Positions 1 to 11,500 of a DNA stretch of 64,000 nucleotides are shown piece after piece (position 1 is the first letter of the stretch; each line of letters starts with the position of its first letter). Location of the stretch: the NCBI RefSeq assembly GCF_000313135.1, contig NW_004457584.1, forward strand, positions 1 through 64,000, read 5' to 3'. Origin of the DNA: Acanthamoeba castellanii str. Neff. Taxonomy: Eukaryota > Discosea > Longamoebia > Acanthamoebidae. The position numbers and the translations under genes are program-made. The notes beneath the pieces are model-generated. The model searched no databases and was not told the DNA's origin. It worked only from the letters and a program-made list of their open reading frames with translations.

Positions 1-487
1 CATTCGCAAGTACGCTCTTTTGTGAGGCCTCCCCTACTACGCTGATGCTCTGGCGCGCGATTCTTTGCATTCTCACATTCGTGTGCGTGCCGCCAGGCCA
101 CCGATGACGTCTGGGGACGTGTTCAGCTTCTCTCCGCTCGTGCGGTGCAAAGACGGTCGATTGCTGCGGTTGGCCGACCGGAGCCAGTTCTTTTACGACC
201 ACGACGGCAACGTATGAAGCCGGCGCATCTTCTTCTTTTCCAGCACCACACATGTTGTGACTACCGCACGACACTCACGACACACACACACACACACACG
301 CACACACCCACGTCAATAGGCACACTGCGCTATTTTGTGCGCGACGAGCTGGCATGAGGACACCATGAAGGAGAGCGAGCGCTTCAACAAGTGGCTTCCA
401 CTGCGTCAGCTGGCCTACCACCCTGAGCCTCGCCCGGGCGACGATGAAGCCAACGGCGGCGCAACATCATCATCATCATCTGGCTAA
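1..487 (+). CDS. Zn2Cys6-PAS transcription regulator, C-terminal fragment
   Basis: The 5' part lies outside the window. Visible pieces are the last bases of an exon (1-9), a 115-bp exon (97-211) and the last exon (320-487, stop TAA). They encode the end of the PAS-like core (PPMTSGDVFSFSPLVRCKDG, then LADRSQFFYDHDGN) and the tail WHEDTMKESERFNKWLPLR, followed by a short serine-rich end. The 115-bp exon has the same length, boundaries and phase as the matching exon in the four genes at 30-40 kb, which makes this a fifth family member. The zinc cluster is not visible, so the full architecture is inferred from those paralogs. The last intron holds a CA repeat. The tail is shorter than in the paralogs. 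Confidence 0.85.
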
Positions 488-594
488 CCGTCTTGTCTTG
501 CCCCGTGAATCCGCGGTGAAGGAAAAAAACTATGTATATACGATCATGTGTGCAATGAGTAGTAAGTAGAGCCCATTGGAGTTTGGTGTGAGCT

Positions 595-2377
595 TCAGTT
601 GAGCTGCTGGATGATGACCGCGTTGAGCAGGCCCGCCTGTGGATTGCGTGTGAAAATCGGCAGGAATGTCAAATATGGCGGGTTCGATCGAAGAGAAGTG
701 CACTTGGGTACCTCGGCGAGGGTTTGCCCTGGGTCGGCCAGCACGGTCTTGGGGAAGGAGGTGCACAGATCGTAGGCTCGCACACTGCACACACACACAC
801 ATACGAGGCCCCCGTTACTTACATTACTCGCATTCTACTCGACATGCCATACACTACCTTGTGATGTTGTCGATGTACTGTCTGACGTCGCCGACCGTGT
901 GCGAGTGGTTGAAGCTGGCCTGGGCTCGGCTGCCGTCGTGCAGACGGAACTGCAGGGCCGTCACCGGCTGTTCGTCATCCAACTGATCATCGCCCCCGCC
1001 GCCACACACAGTTGTTGTTAGACAAGCGCACACGCACACGCACACGCACACACACGCGCACACGCACACGCACACGCCACCGCACACGGCACACGGCACA
1101 TTAGGTGCGCACCTTGATGGTGTAGGTGATGGCCGAGGCCTCCTTCGGGGGCGGTGCGGGCGTGGTCGCGGTGGTCGACGAGCCCGAGAGCGTGTAGCCC
1201 TGTCCGTCGAACGCCTTGGGCTGCAGGACCACAACATAACGCAGAAAACAACCGTTAAATAAGTAAATTGAAAATGAATTTTTATCAATTCACTAAAATG
1301 GGGATTTAAAAAAATATAAATAGATAAATGCAACAAAATAAGGGGGTGCGGTACGGCGGGCGGGACTGGAGCTGCGGGGGTCGTGGGTCCGAGCCAGCCG
1401 CCCACGAGGGGACCGGCCAGGGTGGCTGCCCGGTTGATCCACCCGGGAATGTGCCTGAGGGGGGGAAAGAAGAAGAAGAAACGAAGCGCGTCAGCCACAA
1501 AGGTCTGATCTCGACAAGTGATCACCTCCAACGTGAGCTCGGTTGGGGTTGGGTTGGGTTGGGTGGTCGGGTACTTGTCAAGCAGGGCCACGCAGAGGGC
1601 ATCGGAGAAGCTGTTGCAGTTCTTGCCCGTCATGTGGTAATTGTCGTCTGTTACGCACACACCGCACACACCGCACACACCGCACACACGCACACACCGC
1701 ACACACGCACACACACGCACACACGCACACACACGCACACACGGAACGATTAGTTAGTAACTAGGCCGAGTGGGGCGTGAGGCCTGCGGTGGTGTCTCCC
1801 AGAGAGACGCACTCGTGAACTCCTTGGCGAGGTTGTTGATGACCGCGCGGAGCTCGGAGGACGAAAGGCGGATCTGGCCCATCTCGATCGACTCCCTATG
1901 AAGGTGGTTGTTGTAGTGGTGGTTGGTGGGTGGTGGTGGGGTGGCACGACGACGGCCGACGTCAGCGGTTCTACGCCTAGGCAATGCACAGAAGAAAGGG
2001 CGAGTGGGCAGTACCGGTACTTGGCCGGCGGGGGCACGGTGCGCGGCACGGTGGCGATGATGCCGCCGCCGCCGGCGCCCTGCTCGCCCCCGTAGAACGA
2101 GAACTCCTGGCCCATGATCTCCACCCCTGAAAATAAATACAGAAAGAATAAAAGAATTAGAAAAAATAAAATGGGCAGGTATACCCAGATAAATGTTATG
2201 AGCGATTGAAATAAATAAATAAATAAATAAAATATGAATCGTGGACACGGCGGTGGCACCTGTGTGGTAGAGGCCGAGGCCGAAGGAGTGTCCCCAGTTG
2301 TTGGGCACCAGGTCGTACACGTTCAGGTAGACCGTCACGGCACCACTCGAGCCACGTCGCCCACCAGTCCACTCCAT
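595..2377 (-). CDS. PPPDE (DeSI-like) peptidase fused to a p47-type UBX domain
   Basis: Nine exons, about 277 aa: 2377-2260, 2126-2015, 1895-1813, 1647-1575, 1454-1355, 1220-1113, 982-858, 784-712, 636-595. The exon-2 donor could instead be 2021, which also keeps frame. The first half is a PPPDE/DeSI thiol-isopeptidase domain: VYLNVYDL start, catalytic His in GLYHTGVEIMG, catalytic Cys in GKNCNSF, and the family ending HIPGWINR. After a short Ala/Pro linker comes the p47/Shp1-like segment FDGQGYTLSG and a UBX domain (ALQFRLHDGSRAQASFNHSH, then SFPKTVLADPGQTLAE, ending LLNAVIIQQLN). UBX domains bind the AAA ATPase p97/Cdc48 and DeSI enzymes remove SUMO or ubiquitin, so p97-linked deconjugation is inferred. 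The join between halves is a normal in-phase intron and the UBX half has no start codon of its own. Confidence 0.85.
1655..1742. repeat. CACACCG/CACACG microsatellite in intron 3 of the PPPDE-UBX gene
   Basis: Units CACACCG, then CACACG, fill most of the intron. It lies directly beside the acceptor at 1648, leaving almost no normal branch-point sequence. Confidence 0.8.
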
Positions 2378-2531
2378 TTGTTGTTGTTGTTGTTTTTTTT
2401 TTTTTAATGCTTTGCGTTTTTTTTGTGAATCCGCTCTTCACGGGTTTGTTTCGCGCCGGAGTGACGTGGCACTTGAAGAAAAGAAAAAGAAAAGAAAAAT
2501 TATTCAAATATAAAAATGAGCGCCCAGATGA

Positions 2532-5500
2532 CTACTGGTCGGCTTGTGGCTCGCCCTCTTCATCATCCTGATGGGTCTCCTGCTTCTCGCTTCCCTCGAT
2601 CTTCTCCCACTCGGCGTCCTCCTCTTCTTCCTCGGTCTGGTGTCGCACTTCTTCGTCCTCCGCTTCTACAGACGTCTCCTCCGGAGGCTTGACCGTCTCA
2701 GCTACAGCAGCGGCCTCGGCAGCGCCACCGGCGTCGTGTTCGGGTTCGACCTCGTCGGCTTCGGCTTCGGCCTCGCTCGGCTGGGCTTCGACGTCAGCTT
2801 CGGCTTCGTGGTGCTCCTCATGCCGGGGCTCGCCCGTGGCCTCCTCGGCGGGCTCTTGGAGTTGGGTGGGTTCCTCCTCCTTCTCCTCCTCCTCGAGCTT
2901 GATCTGCTCCACCTCCATGCCTGAAAGGGGCGGAGCCAGATGTGAGCGACCGATAGCGCTACACGATCGCGGGGGGGAGGCGCAAGCACTTACCTGAGCC
3001 GTCGCGGCGCAACCCCGAGCCCGCTTTCCAACCCATCTTCTGCAGCAACTGGTAGCTCCAATCGTTGGAGGGGACGAAGGTGTCCATGGAGGCCTCACCA
3101 CCTTCAACCACGATCTCGTCTGCGGTCGACTCGGTCGAGGCCTCCTCTTCGACGGCCTCTTCGAGCGCCACGGGCACCTCCTCCGTCGATTCCTCCTCGG
3201 GGGTGTGCTCTGCTTCTTCGTTCGGTCGGCTTTCGTCGTCTTCTTCAACGAGCTGCTCGGCCTCCGCGAGCTCTTCTTCCGCAGCTGACTCCTCTTGCTT
3301 GACATCAGTGGCGGCTTCATCAATCGATACTTCAGCTCCTTCGCTCTTGGCGTCGCTTTCGCTCTTCCCTTCGTTTTCGTTCTTCTTCTGATCGTCGCCG
3401 GTGGCGCTGGGCTTAGGAGGCTCGAGGAGGAGGGAGTCAGCAGAGTCGACCAGCTCCCACTCGACGGCGTCCTCGCCGCTGTAGGCGCGGCAGTGCATGA
3501 TGTCGTCGAGCGAGAAGTCCGCGATCTCCGAGGGACACGTGAACACGCGGCACAGCGTGCGGCCCTTGAGCGGTGCAAAGATGGGCGCGAAGCGCTTCCA
3601 CTCGCGCGCCTTGCGCTCGTCGCTCATCTCCGCCAGGCACTCGCGGTCCTCCTCGCTCACCTCCACCACCAGCCGCGTCTCCGTGCGCGTGCGGCGGCCG
3701 TCGATGTCCGTCCCGATCTCCTGCTTCGTCAGCGTCATCTCGTTGGTGTCGACGCTCGACTCCACGCTCGTGTCGCGGAAGTAGGCGACGCTCTGGCGCC
3801 GGCCGCCAGTACCGGAAGCGGCGGTCTTGTGGTTGTCGTTGCTCTCGTCCTCCTCTTCGCCGCCGTCGTCATCGTCCGCAGCGCAGCCGGCGGCGATCAT
3901 CCGGGCCTCTTCGCTGTGCTTCACGACGTCGTCGTCGCTGCCGTTCTCGCCTTCGCTGCTGGACGGCGGCGCGACGACTTCTTGGCCCTTGTCGTCGATC
4001 TCCTTGGTGGTGGTGGTCTTCGACACAACGGTCACGGCCTTGTGCTCGGGCGCGCGACGGATGAAGATGGCCTTGACCTGCTCGGGATACTGGGCAGCCA
4101 GCTCCGCATAGATCTCCGGGTCTAGACGTGCGTGCGTGTGCGGCGTGTCAGCCACCACACATATAGGCAGTGGGAATGGCCAGCAGAGGTGAATGACGCG
4201 CATACCCTTCTCACCAGAGTCGCCGACGAAGATGAACTTGCGCTTGGGGAACTGCTTGAGAATGGGCTCGATGAGACGCTTCTTGGCAAAGTGCGGCGAT
4301 TTCAGGAAGGCAAAGAGCGACGAGTCCTTGACGCGCAGATGGCGCAAGTGCACGGTGCCCTGGAGAGGTGGACATGAGAGCGATTCGGGAGCCGCGATAG
4401 CATCGTTAGCGCTATTTAGCTCATCACGCGGATCACCACGCTTAGCTCCAAGTGGTACCTTGGGGAAATTAGAGAGCTCAAAGAATTCGCTGATGCTCGG
4501 GTAGTACTGCCAGGGACCACCCGACACGTAGTGGAATCGTGCACCGAACTCGGCTTCCCAGCCCTGTTGGTTGTCGCGACGATGGATGACGTGGCGTCAG
4601 CAATTAATTAAAGAATAAAAAGATAAAAAAGAGAAGGTCGTACTCGATAGAGCTGAGCCATGCCGGGGACGGCGCGGAGCTGCTTGAGGAATGAGTACAA
4701 GACAAGCTTGCGCTTGTCGCACACCATGCTGATGCGAATGGTGTCATCTACACACACACACACACGACACACGACACACACCACAGAGGAGCCGCGTAAC
4801 CGATTGATAATGCGTGAGCAATGCCAGGCGCACAGGTGCCCACGGGTGTGTCAGCAGCAGGAGGGGTTCGCCGACGTACCAATGTCGGAGATCACCGAAA
4901 CGCCGACGTCTTCGAGGAGAAGCGCCTCGCCCTTGAACACTGTCTGCTGCTCGTCCTCGAGCACCGACGAGAAGCGGACCCAGCGTGCGTTCGGATAGTG
5001 CGAGGAACTGTGTGTCGGGTGCGCACACGCCACGGTTAGCTTTTGGTTGCGCTGCGCTGCTGCAGACACGAGGGACAGTGACGATGGGGGGGGGGGTGAT
5101 GATGGTTGGTCCTTACGGCTGCTGGTAGCTGATGAGCGAGGCCTGCTTGCGCGGAATGACAAGCTCCTCCTCGAAGTGCCCATTGCGCGATGAAAGAGTC
5201 GACAGCGTGTGCACTCCTGGAAATCGCAAGCCCCGAACGACGGTCAGGTAAGACCTCCGCGCGCGCATCGCCACAAGACACGACACGACGCACGAGCATG
5301 TGCGTACCAGGGTTGTCGGACGAAGACATGAACTGGACGGACACGCGCTTGCCGCGGCGGTTGTCGACGATGAACGCGCTCAGACGGCTCTCGACCATGA
5401 GCGTCTCCGCAGCGTTGCCCGCGGCCGGCATCGTCCGCTTGAGCCCCGCAATGATAGCCTGCAATGATGACGATGATGGTGGTGATAGCGTAGAGGCGTG

Positions 5501-5983
5501 AGTCCTGTGGCCTACGCAATTTGTAGCGTACGGACGGCGAGGAGAAGGCGTACGCGGCGCAGGTTGGTGTCGCGCTTGGGGTGGTAGAGCCAGCCGTGGA
5601 CGGTGACTGCGATAGCCTCGCCACGATTGACCAGCCGCGCGATGGTCGGGAAGAAGGTGATCACCTCATCCCTTCGCTGCTTCGTCTCCCACGGGTCTAA
5701 TGGACCAATTTAATGGATCCATTGATGGATTTGCAAATGCATTTGCAATAAATCAGCGAAAAATGGAATGGCAACGTACGAAGGGGGGTTGCACCGTACC
5801 AATGTATTCGACCCAGTAGAGCATGACGAGGGCGGCATACCAGCAGAAGTAGATGTCCATCCACGAGAGCACGAAGCCGGCAAGGCCAAACACCACGTAG
5901 AACACCAGCCCGATGCTCCCATAAATCAATCCAACCACCAGGCCAACCACATAGAACACAAATCCGAAGAGGGCGCCTATCAT
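2532..5983 (-). CDS. APP1-type phosphatidate phosphatase with N-terminal membrane region and G-patch-like tail
   Basis: Ten exons, about 861 aa: 5983-5800, 5696-5554, 5458-5308, 5216-5117, 5007-4880, 4747-4644, 4563-4459, 4359-4206, 4121-2994, 2920-2532; all phases agree. The N-terminus is a long Gly/Val/Phe/Tyr-rich hydrophobic stretch of roughly 60 residues, likely two membrane helices. Then comes the APP1 (DUF2183) domain: VHGWLYHP, the HAD-like catalytic signature SDIDDTIRIS (its second Asp is split by an intron), WQYYPSISEFF, KFIFVGDSGEKDPEIY, FIRRA. In yeast, APP1 dephosphorylates phosphatidate at actin patches. The second half is low complexity and very acidic, and contains WSYQLLQKMGWKAGSGL followed by GSGMEVEQI, a G-patch-like element normally found in RNA helicase cofactors. 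The element sits inside the same open exon as the end of the phosphatase domain, so it is part of this protein. Confidence 0.85.
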
Positions 5984-6138
5984 CTTCGCCCTTGCAGCGC
6001 TGCCACGCTCTTTGTTCTGATCTCAAGAAGCCTGAACCTCTTCTTGGTTGTCTTGCTTATTCCAGCCACGTCAGCACCACGTCAGCAAGGGGCTTGTCGT
6101 TGTTGGTGGCAAGTGGCCTCAACTTGGCGTAATGATCA

Positions 6139-8381
6139 TCATCTCTTCTCCTGCACCTTGACTTCAAGGTAGAGGTGAACTTTTCGCTTACACAACTTCT
6201 CCAGCTCCTGCTGCACGCCCATGGAGATGCACTTGATGGTGCGGCCGCCCTCGCCCACCAGGATTTTCTGGGATCGACCACACACGCACGCCAATGAGCT
6301 GACGTCACGCACAACACGACACGCACACGACACACACGACACACACGACACACACACGACACACGAAGAGAGGATGGAGGGTACATACCTTGATGCGAAC
6401 ATTGGGGACTAGGATGTTTTGGTGGATGATGTAGCCACCGTCCTTCTTTGACGTGTACCAGGCCAGGTTCTCCTGCCACACCCGGTAGGGCACGTCGCTG
6501 TTGGTGCGCTGGAAGATCTTCTCCCGGATGACCTCCTCGGTCTGCTCGAGCAGGCTCTGGTCGGTCGTCTGGTGTGTGTGTGTGTGTGTGTGTTCGGCCG
6601 CAATGCAATCGTTAACACAGCCTTGCAAGCGCTCAGCAAAAGCCAAGCCCCGCACACAGGACAACACTCGCGCGCGCGCTATGCGTACCCAGTCAGTCGG
6701 GTAAGGCAGGTCGCCGGGAGCAGCCTTCGAGATGAGATAGTTCTGATTGGGACGGGAATCGTGTTGTGAGTCGCAAGGCCACAACACTACCAGCCGCTAG
6801 GTGAGGAATTAATTAATACCTTGAGCTCGTCGAGACCGCTTCCCTTGAGCGCCGAGACGAAGAAGATCTCATTGAAGATGTTGTCCCGATTGTACTCGTC
6901 CACCTTAGGCAACACGCGCTCTCTCGGCTCCACCAGGTCCATCTGCGAAGATAACCATAGTTCGTCAGCTAAAAGCCTCCGACGGATTCGTGTGTCGTGT
7001 GCCGTGTGCCGTGTGCCGTGTGCCGTGTGCCGTGTGCCGTGTGCCGTGTGCCGTGTAGCCGTACCTTGTTGAGAATAAGAAGGATCTCGCTTGCGTTAAT
7101 GTGCGATCGATCCCTTGTCAACCGATTGACTATGCTGAGCGTCATATCATCGATCTTCCTGGCGGCGTCAACCACCACCGCCACTACAACCACCAACCAT
7201 AGTTCATATCAGGAGGAGAATAAAACCGGTGTGTTGTGTGTCGTGTGTGTGTCGTGTGTGTGTCGTGTGTGTGTGTGTGTGTGTGTGCGTGTGTGTGTGT
7301 GTGTGTGAAGCTGTACCAACGTCGGCTTCTTGCATGGATTCCCACCCAGTGACTGCCACCTCTCGGCCATAGCTGAAACACAATAACGCGGCACATTGGA
7401 GGTGAGAAAACAAATAATTGTTACCTAAGCGATTGAGTCATGTACTCACCTCTTCTGCAGACGCGGCGGCACCACGCCCGGCGTGTCTGACAGGACCTAC
7501 AGGCAGCACCACCACACACCACCACCAATCAGCGAACCAACCAAGCGGGCGGCAAAGGTGTGCAGCCAAAGAATCGCGAGGCCAAGCAAGGAGAGAAACA
7601 AAGAGAGAAGAGGAGCGGACCACTTGTGTGTTGGTTGCTTTGTCCTGGAGAATGCCGATCACCTGCTCCCGCGTCGTCTGCGCCTTCGGACTCACTGCCG
7701 ACACCTGTTGCAGGCGCCGCGGCAGGCAGAGATCCACCACGCTATCAGCCACCGCACACACCGCACGACACGCAACGCGACGGGATGCCCAGGACGTACG
7801 CGGGACTGAAGGAGCGCGTTGGCGAGACTGGACTTGCCGGCATTGGGCGCGCCCAGGAGGGTCACCTCGAGCACCCGCCCGGCGCTGCTTTCGCTCTCGA
7901 GCGCGCTCGGCAGGTTGCTGTCCATCGCGATGCCCATCACCTCGGGCGGCGGATCGGATCGCAGATGTCGGAGCGGAATGACGCCCCTCATCCTCTTGGC
8001 CTTGGCCTTGGCCTTGGCTTCTTCTTCCTCCTTCGCTGCTGTTCCGGTTGCCGTCGATGCTTCTTGCCCTGTCGATGAATCTTTATCTTTTTTGTTCGCG
8101 TTCATTCGTCGGTATCGATCCATGATCGCGTAGCCTCGTCTGCTCGCAGTGGCGAAGGCTGGCGCCTGGGGCAGGAGGCACGTTGACGTGTGCATCACAG
8201 ATGATCGGCCGATAATCTGTGATGCTGTGGCGCAAATCGTGGAGGCCCCAAATTTTGCGTGATTGGGTATGAGCGCAAGCTGGCGGCTGCAACCCCTCCG
8301 CGTGGCCATCGTTGGTGGTGCTATCCGCACACCGCAGAGGACAGTTACTACGCCGCAACCCCGTCGCGATCGCATCTCCAT
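6139..8381 (-). CDS. Era-family GTPase with KH domain, probably mitochondrial
   Basis: Nine exons, about 456 aa: 8381-7800, 7704-7624, 7496-7450, 7372-7317, 7183-7065, 6942-6820, 6742-6689, 6568-6389, 6267-6139. Era GTPases bind the 3' end of small-subunit rRNA and act in ribosome assembly. G motifs read in order: GAPNAGKSS (G1), KAQTTR (G2), SDTPG (G3), ILNKMD (G4), SALKG (G5). The KH region is near the end (KILVGEGGRTIKCI, then CKRKVHLYLEVKV). The first 100 or so residues are Arg/Ser/Ala-rich with few acids, as in a mitochondrial presequence, so an ERAL1-like role is inferred. I chose the ATG at 8381; an in-frame ATG at 8489 lies in CGAAA-repeat sequence that looks like 5' UTR. It ends 155 bp from the start of the APP1 gene. 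Confidence 0.92.
6985..7056. repeat. 7-bp tandem repeat (GTGTGCC) in an Era-gene intron
   Basis: About nine copies of GTGTGCC occupy the intron between exons 5 and 6 of the GTPase gene. Confidence 0.85.
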
Positions 8382-8563
8382 CTTGCTAATAATTAAATAT
8401 GTTTTTGCTTTTGTGTTTTGTGTTTTGAGTTTCGTTTCGTAATCGTTTTGTTTTGTTCTGTTTTGTTTCGTTTCGTTTCGGAAATGCACGCAAAAAGGGT
8501 GGTCTTACATTTTGGCTGGGGTGGGTTCCCTTGTGTTTGGAGGAATCAAGAGTGAGTGTGTGG

Positions 8564-11500
8564 TCAGGAGCCGCGAGGTTTGATGACGAGGGACTTGTCG
8601 TAGACGCCCTTCTCGTCCATCCAGCGCATGCGCCCGAGGCTGTTGGTGCTACCTCCGCCCTTCTTCCTCTCCGTCGGCTTCCGGTCGAGGAAGTAGCTCT
8701 GCACCTGCGGCAGCGGCTTGAACGGATACGTCGCGTTCTGGTACCGGTTGAGCTCCAGCATTACCTTGCCTGCGCCCGCCGCGTGTGCGTGTGCGTGTGC
8801 GTGTGCGGTGGTGCGTGTGCGAGAGAACACCGAGAGAGTAAGTAGACGAGCGGCAGGGGTCCCACGGGGGAGAAAAGTTCTATCGTACCAAGCATCATCA
8901 TCTTGTTGAAGTTGACCATCCCGTCCCGTGTGTCGTCGTTTTCGTCGATGTAGGTCACCTGCGTGAGGTAGAATCCCATGAAGGGGATCACCGGTGGCGT
9001 ACACAGCGACAGCGTCGTCTGTAAAGTTGTGTACACGCGTGTGAGCGGCCATTGCGCGAATGTGTGTGTGCGTGTGTGTGACTCGGCCCGCTCTTGAAGG
9101 GGCGTACCCGCATGTTGGCAAAATTTTCATCGGGGTTGAGCAGCTCGTAAAGGGTGTCGAGTGCCAGCTGCGCCTTGGGTCCGACCGACTGCGCTCAATC
9201 AAATCCATTTTAACAGGGAAAGCGTTGGGTGAGCTTTAGGCGCGAAAGCTTCCGGGTTGCGTGCGGGAAGGAAACACGCACCTCCCACTCGGCGGTGAGT
9301 CGTCGAATGGACGAGTTGTTGAGGGCCGACAGGAGCAGCATGATGCCGTTGTAGTTGTTCAATGCTCGCATTTCCTGCGAAACGAAACGAAAATGAAAAC
9401 AACATCAGCTTTTGAGCTGAACCAATGCATTGACCGCAACGGCGCGCGCTGAAGAGGGGGGCGGGTGCATTGCATGTAAATTTACCTTGGCGGCGTTGAC
9501 AAATTTGGAGATGGTCTTGGCGCGGTCCTTCACCTCCGCACCGGTCACGATCTGCGTCATCACCCACAAGCTCACCTGCATTGTACAAAGAAGGGTGGGG
9601 TCAGTCACCAGGAGACCTCATCTTTGGTGGTGGTGGGTGGGAGGGGGTTGTACCTCATTGAACCAGCGGATCATGGCCGAGAGGTTCCGTGCGTTCTCCT
9701 TGTGCTTCACCCAGTTTTGATGGAAATACTGTGGGCGGCACATGATGATTGGATGCGCAGCGTGTGGCCAGATTAGGTCCGAACGAGCATATTTTAGGTC
9801 CGAGCCTCAAGGGGGAAGTACCTCGCTGGGGCTGATGCGGGAGAAGGTCTTGAAATCGGCCAACGTCAGCTGCTGCGCCAATTCCTTGGCCGAGAGCTGA
9901 TGATCATCGCAACGAGTCAGACCTCGACCAGTCGACCGCCGCGTCTGGTCGGCCGGTGGGTGCGGAGAGAGTGGTATGGGGTACCTCTTTGAGTACCGGG
10001 GCGGCGGTGCCCATTTCCTCTTCGGCCTCCTTGGCCTCCTCCTCGGGCTTGACCTCCGCTGCCACCGCTGCCGCCTTGGCCTCGGCCTCCTCCTCCGCCT
10101 TCAGGTCGCTCTCCAGATTCTCCACGTACGCTTTCTGCGCTCACCGCGACAAAAAAAAAAAACACATGAGACATACGGCCGCACGCACGACGCACGACAC
10201 ACGGCACATGGAACGAACCAGTTTGGCAGCGGCAGCGAAGAAGGGCGCAAAATCGATCTTGGAGGCGACTGTGGCACGGTCCTTGCTGCGCTTCTCCTTC
10301 TTCTCGGCGTCGCGCTGCTTCTTGAGCTCGTCGACCCAGTTCTCGAACTTGGTCGTGAGCTGCTTGTCGTTGGCGAACGTCAGCGGGAAGCGGTCGGCCC
10401 ACTCCGTCATGATCTGGATCACCCTGTAATATCCGCACATATATCATGAGGATTTATATATTTGTATATTAAGAATATACAAAAGTATATATGTATATTA
10501 AGAAGAGACATAAAATATAAAATAGCTATAAATCAGTGGTGGCGCGTGCCTCACAGCGGGAGAGCGGTAGCCCTTGGTTTTGTTCTTCTCTTCGAGAGAC
10601 GACGGGAGCGCGCCGGTCAGCACGTACCTGCCAGGCGCGACATGTCACGGGTCAACACCCAGACAACACTCGCGAAAGAAAGAAAAAAGGAGAGAAAGAG
10701 CAGAAAAGGACGCACGTTTGTCGGAGGTGGTCCAGCACGGTGACGGAGGGCACGAACAACGGGTGGACCAGCAGGAACACGTCAATGTAGAGGTCCCGAT
10801 CGAAGCCTGACACGAGCAACCATTTGATGATGTCGACAGATTAGCACCGGGCCAAGAAACGAATATAACCAATAAATGCAATCATATCACGCGATCGTAC
10901 CCGAGGGGTCTTCGTCGGCGCAGGTGAGGCGGTTGATCAAGCCCGGCACCGTGCCGAGAGCCACGATCCTGGTCGCGTACGCAAAATCCACCAAAGAATG
11001 TCAGGAATTCAATATGTGGGTTTATGTATATATGTATATACACAAAAATGCATATTCATTACTGGCAAACATGTTCGGGCCGGAGGGTTGTCGTACCTAT
11101 TACCGGTGGCGGGGTCGGGTTCGGAGAATTGCACGTGCACGGCGTCGGGAGCCACGGTGGGTGTGCTGGGCGAGGGCGGCGGCCGGCGTCGCGGACTCTT
11201 GAGGAGCTCCGCGGCCGACACGGTAGGCACCTCGCCCGAGGCATCGCCAGCTGCCGCGGCCGGCGACGCAGAGCCAGCAGCTACGGCAATGGGCAGCACG
11301 GGGACGGCCTTGCCCCGGAGCGACCCTGGCCCGCCGTCGCCGGAGGTACTCTTGTCGCCCTTGGGCCTGGCGCGGTCCTTGTCGCTGTCGGCGCGCTCGC
11401 GGGAGGCGGGTTTAGCTCCGGCGCCGGCGGAGCCATCGGCGGGGCCGCCGTGGCGCACCATCTGCTGTAGAATCGAGTCGAACATGGCCATGGTCTTGGG

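Noticed and set aside
1328..1753. Plus-strand frames across the PPPDE-UBX introns
   Set aside because: They run through CACACCG repeats and antisense exons; the minus-strand gene accounts for the region.
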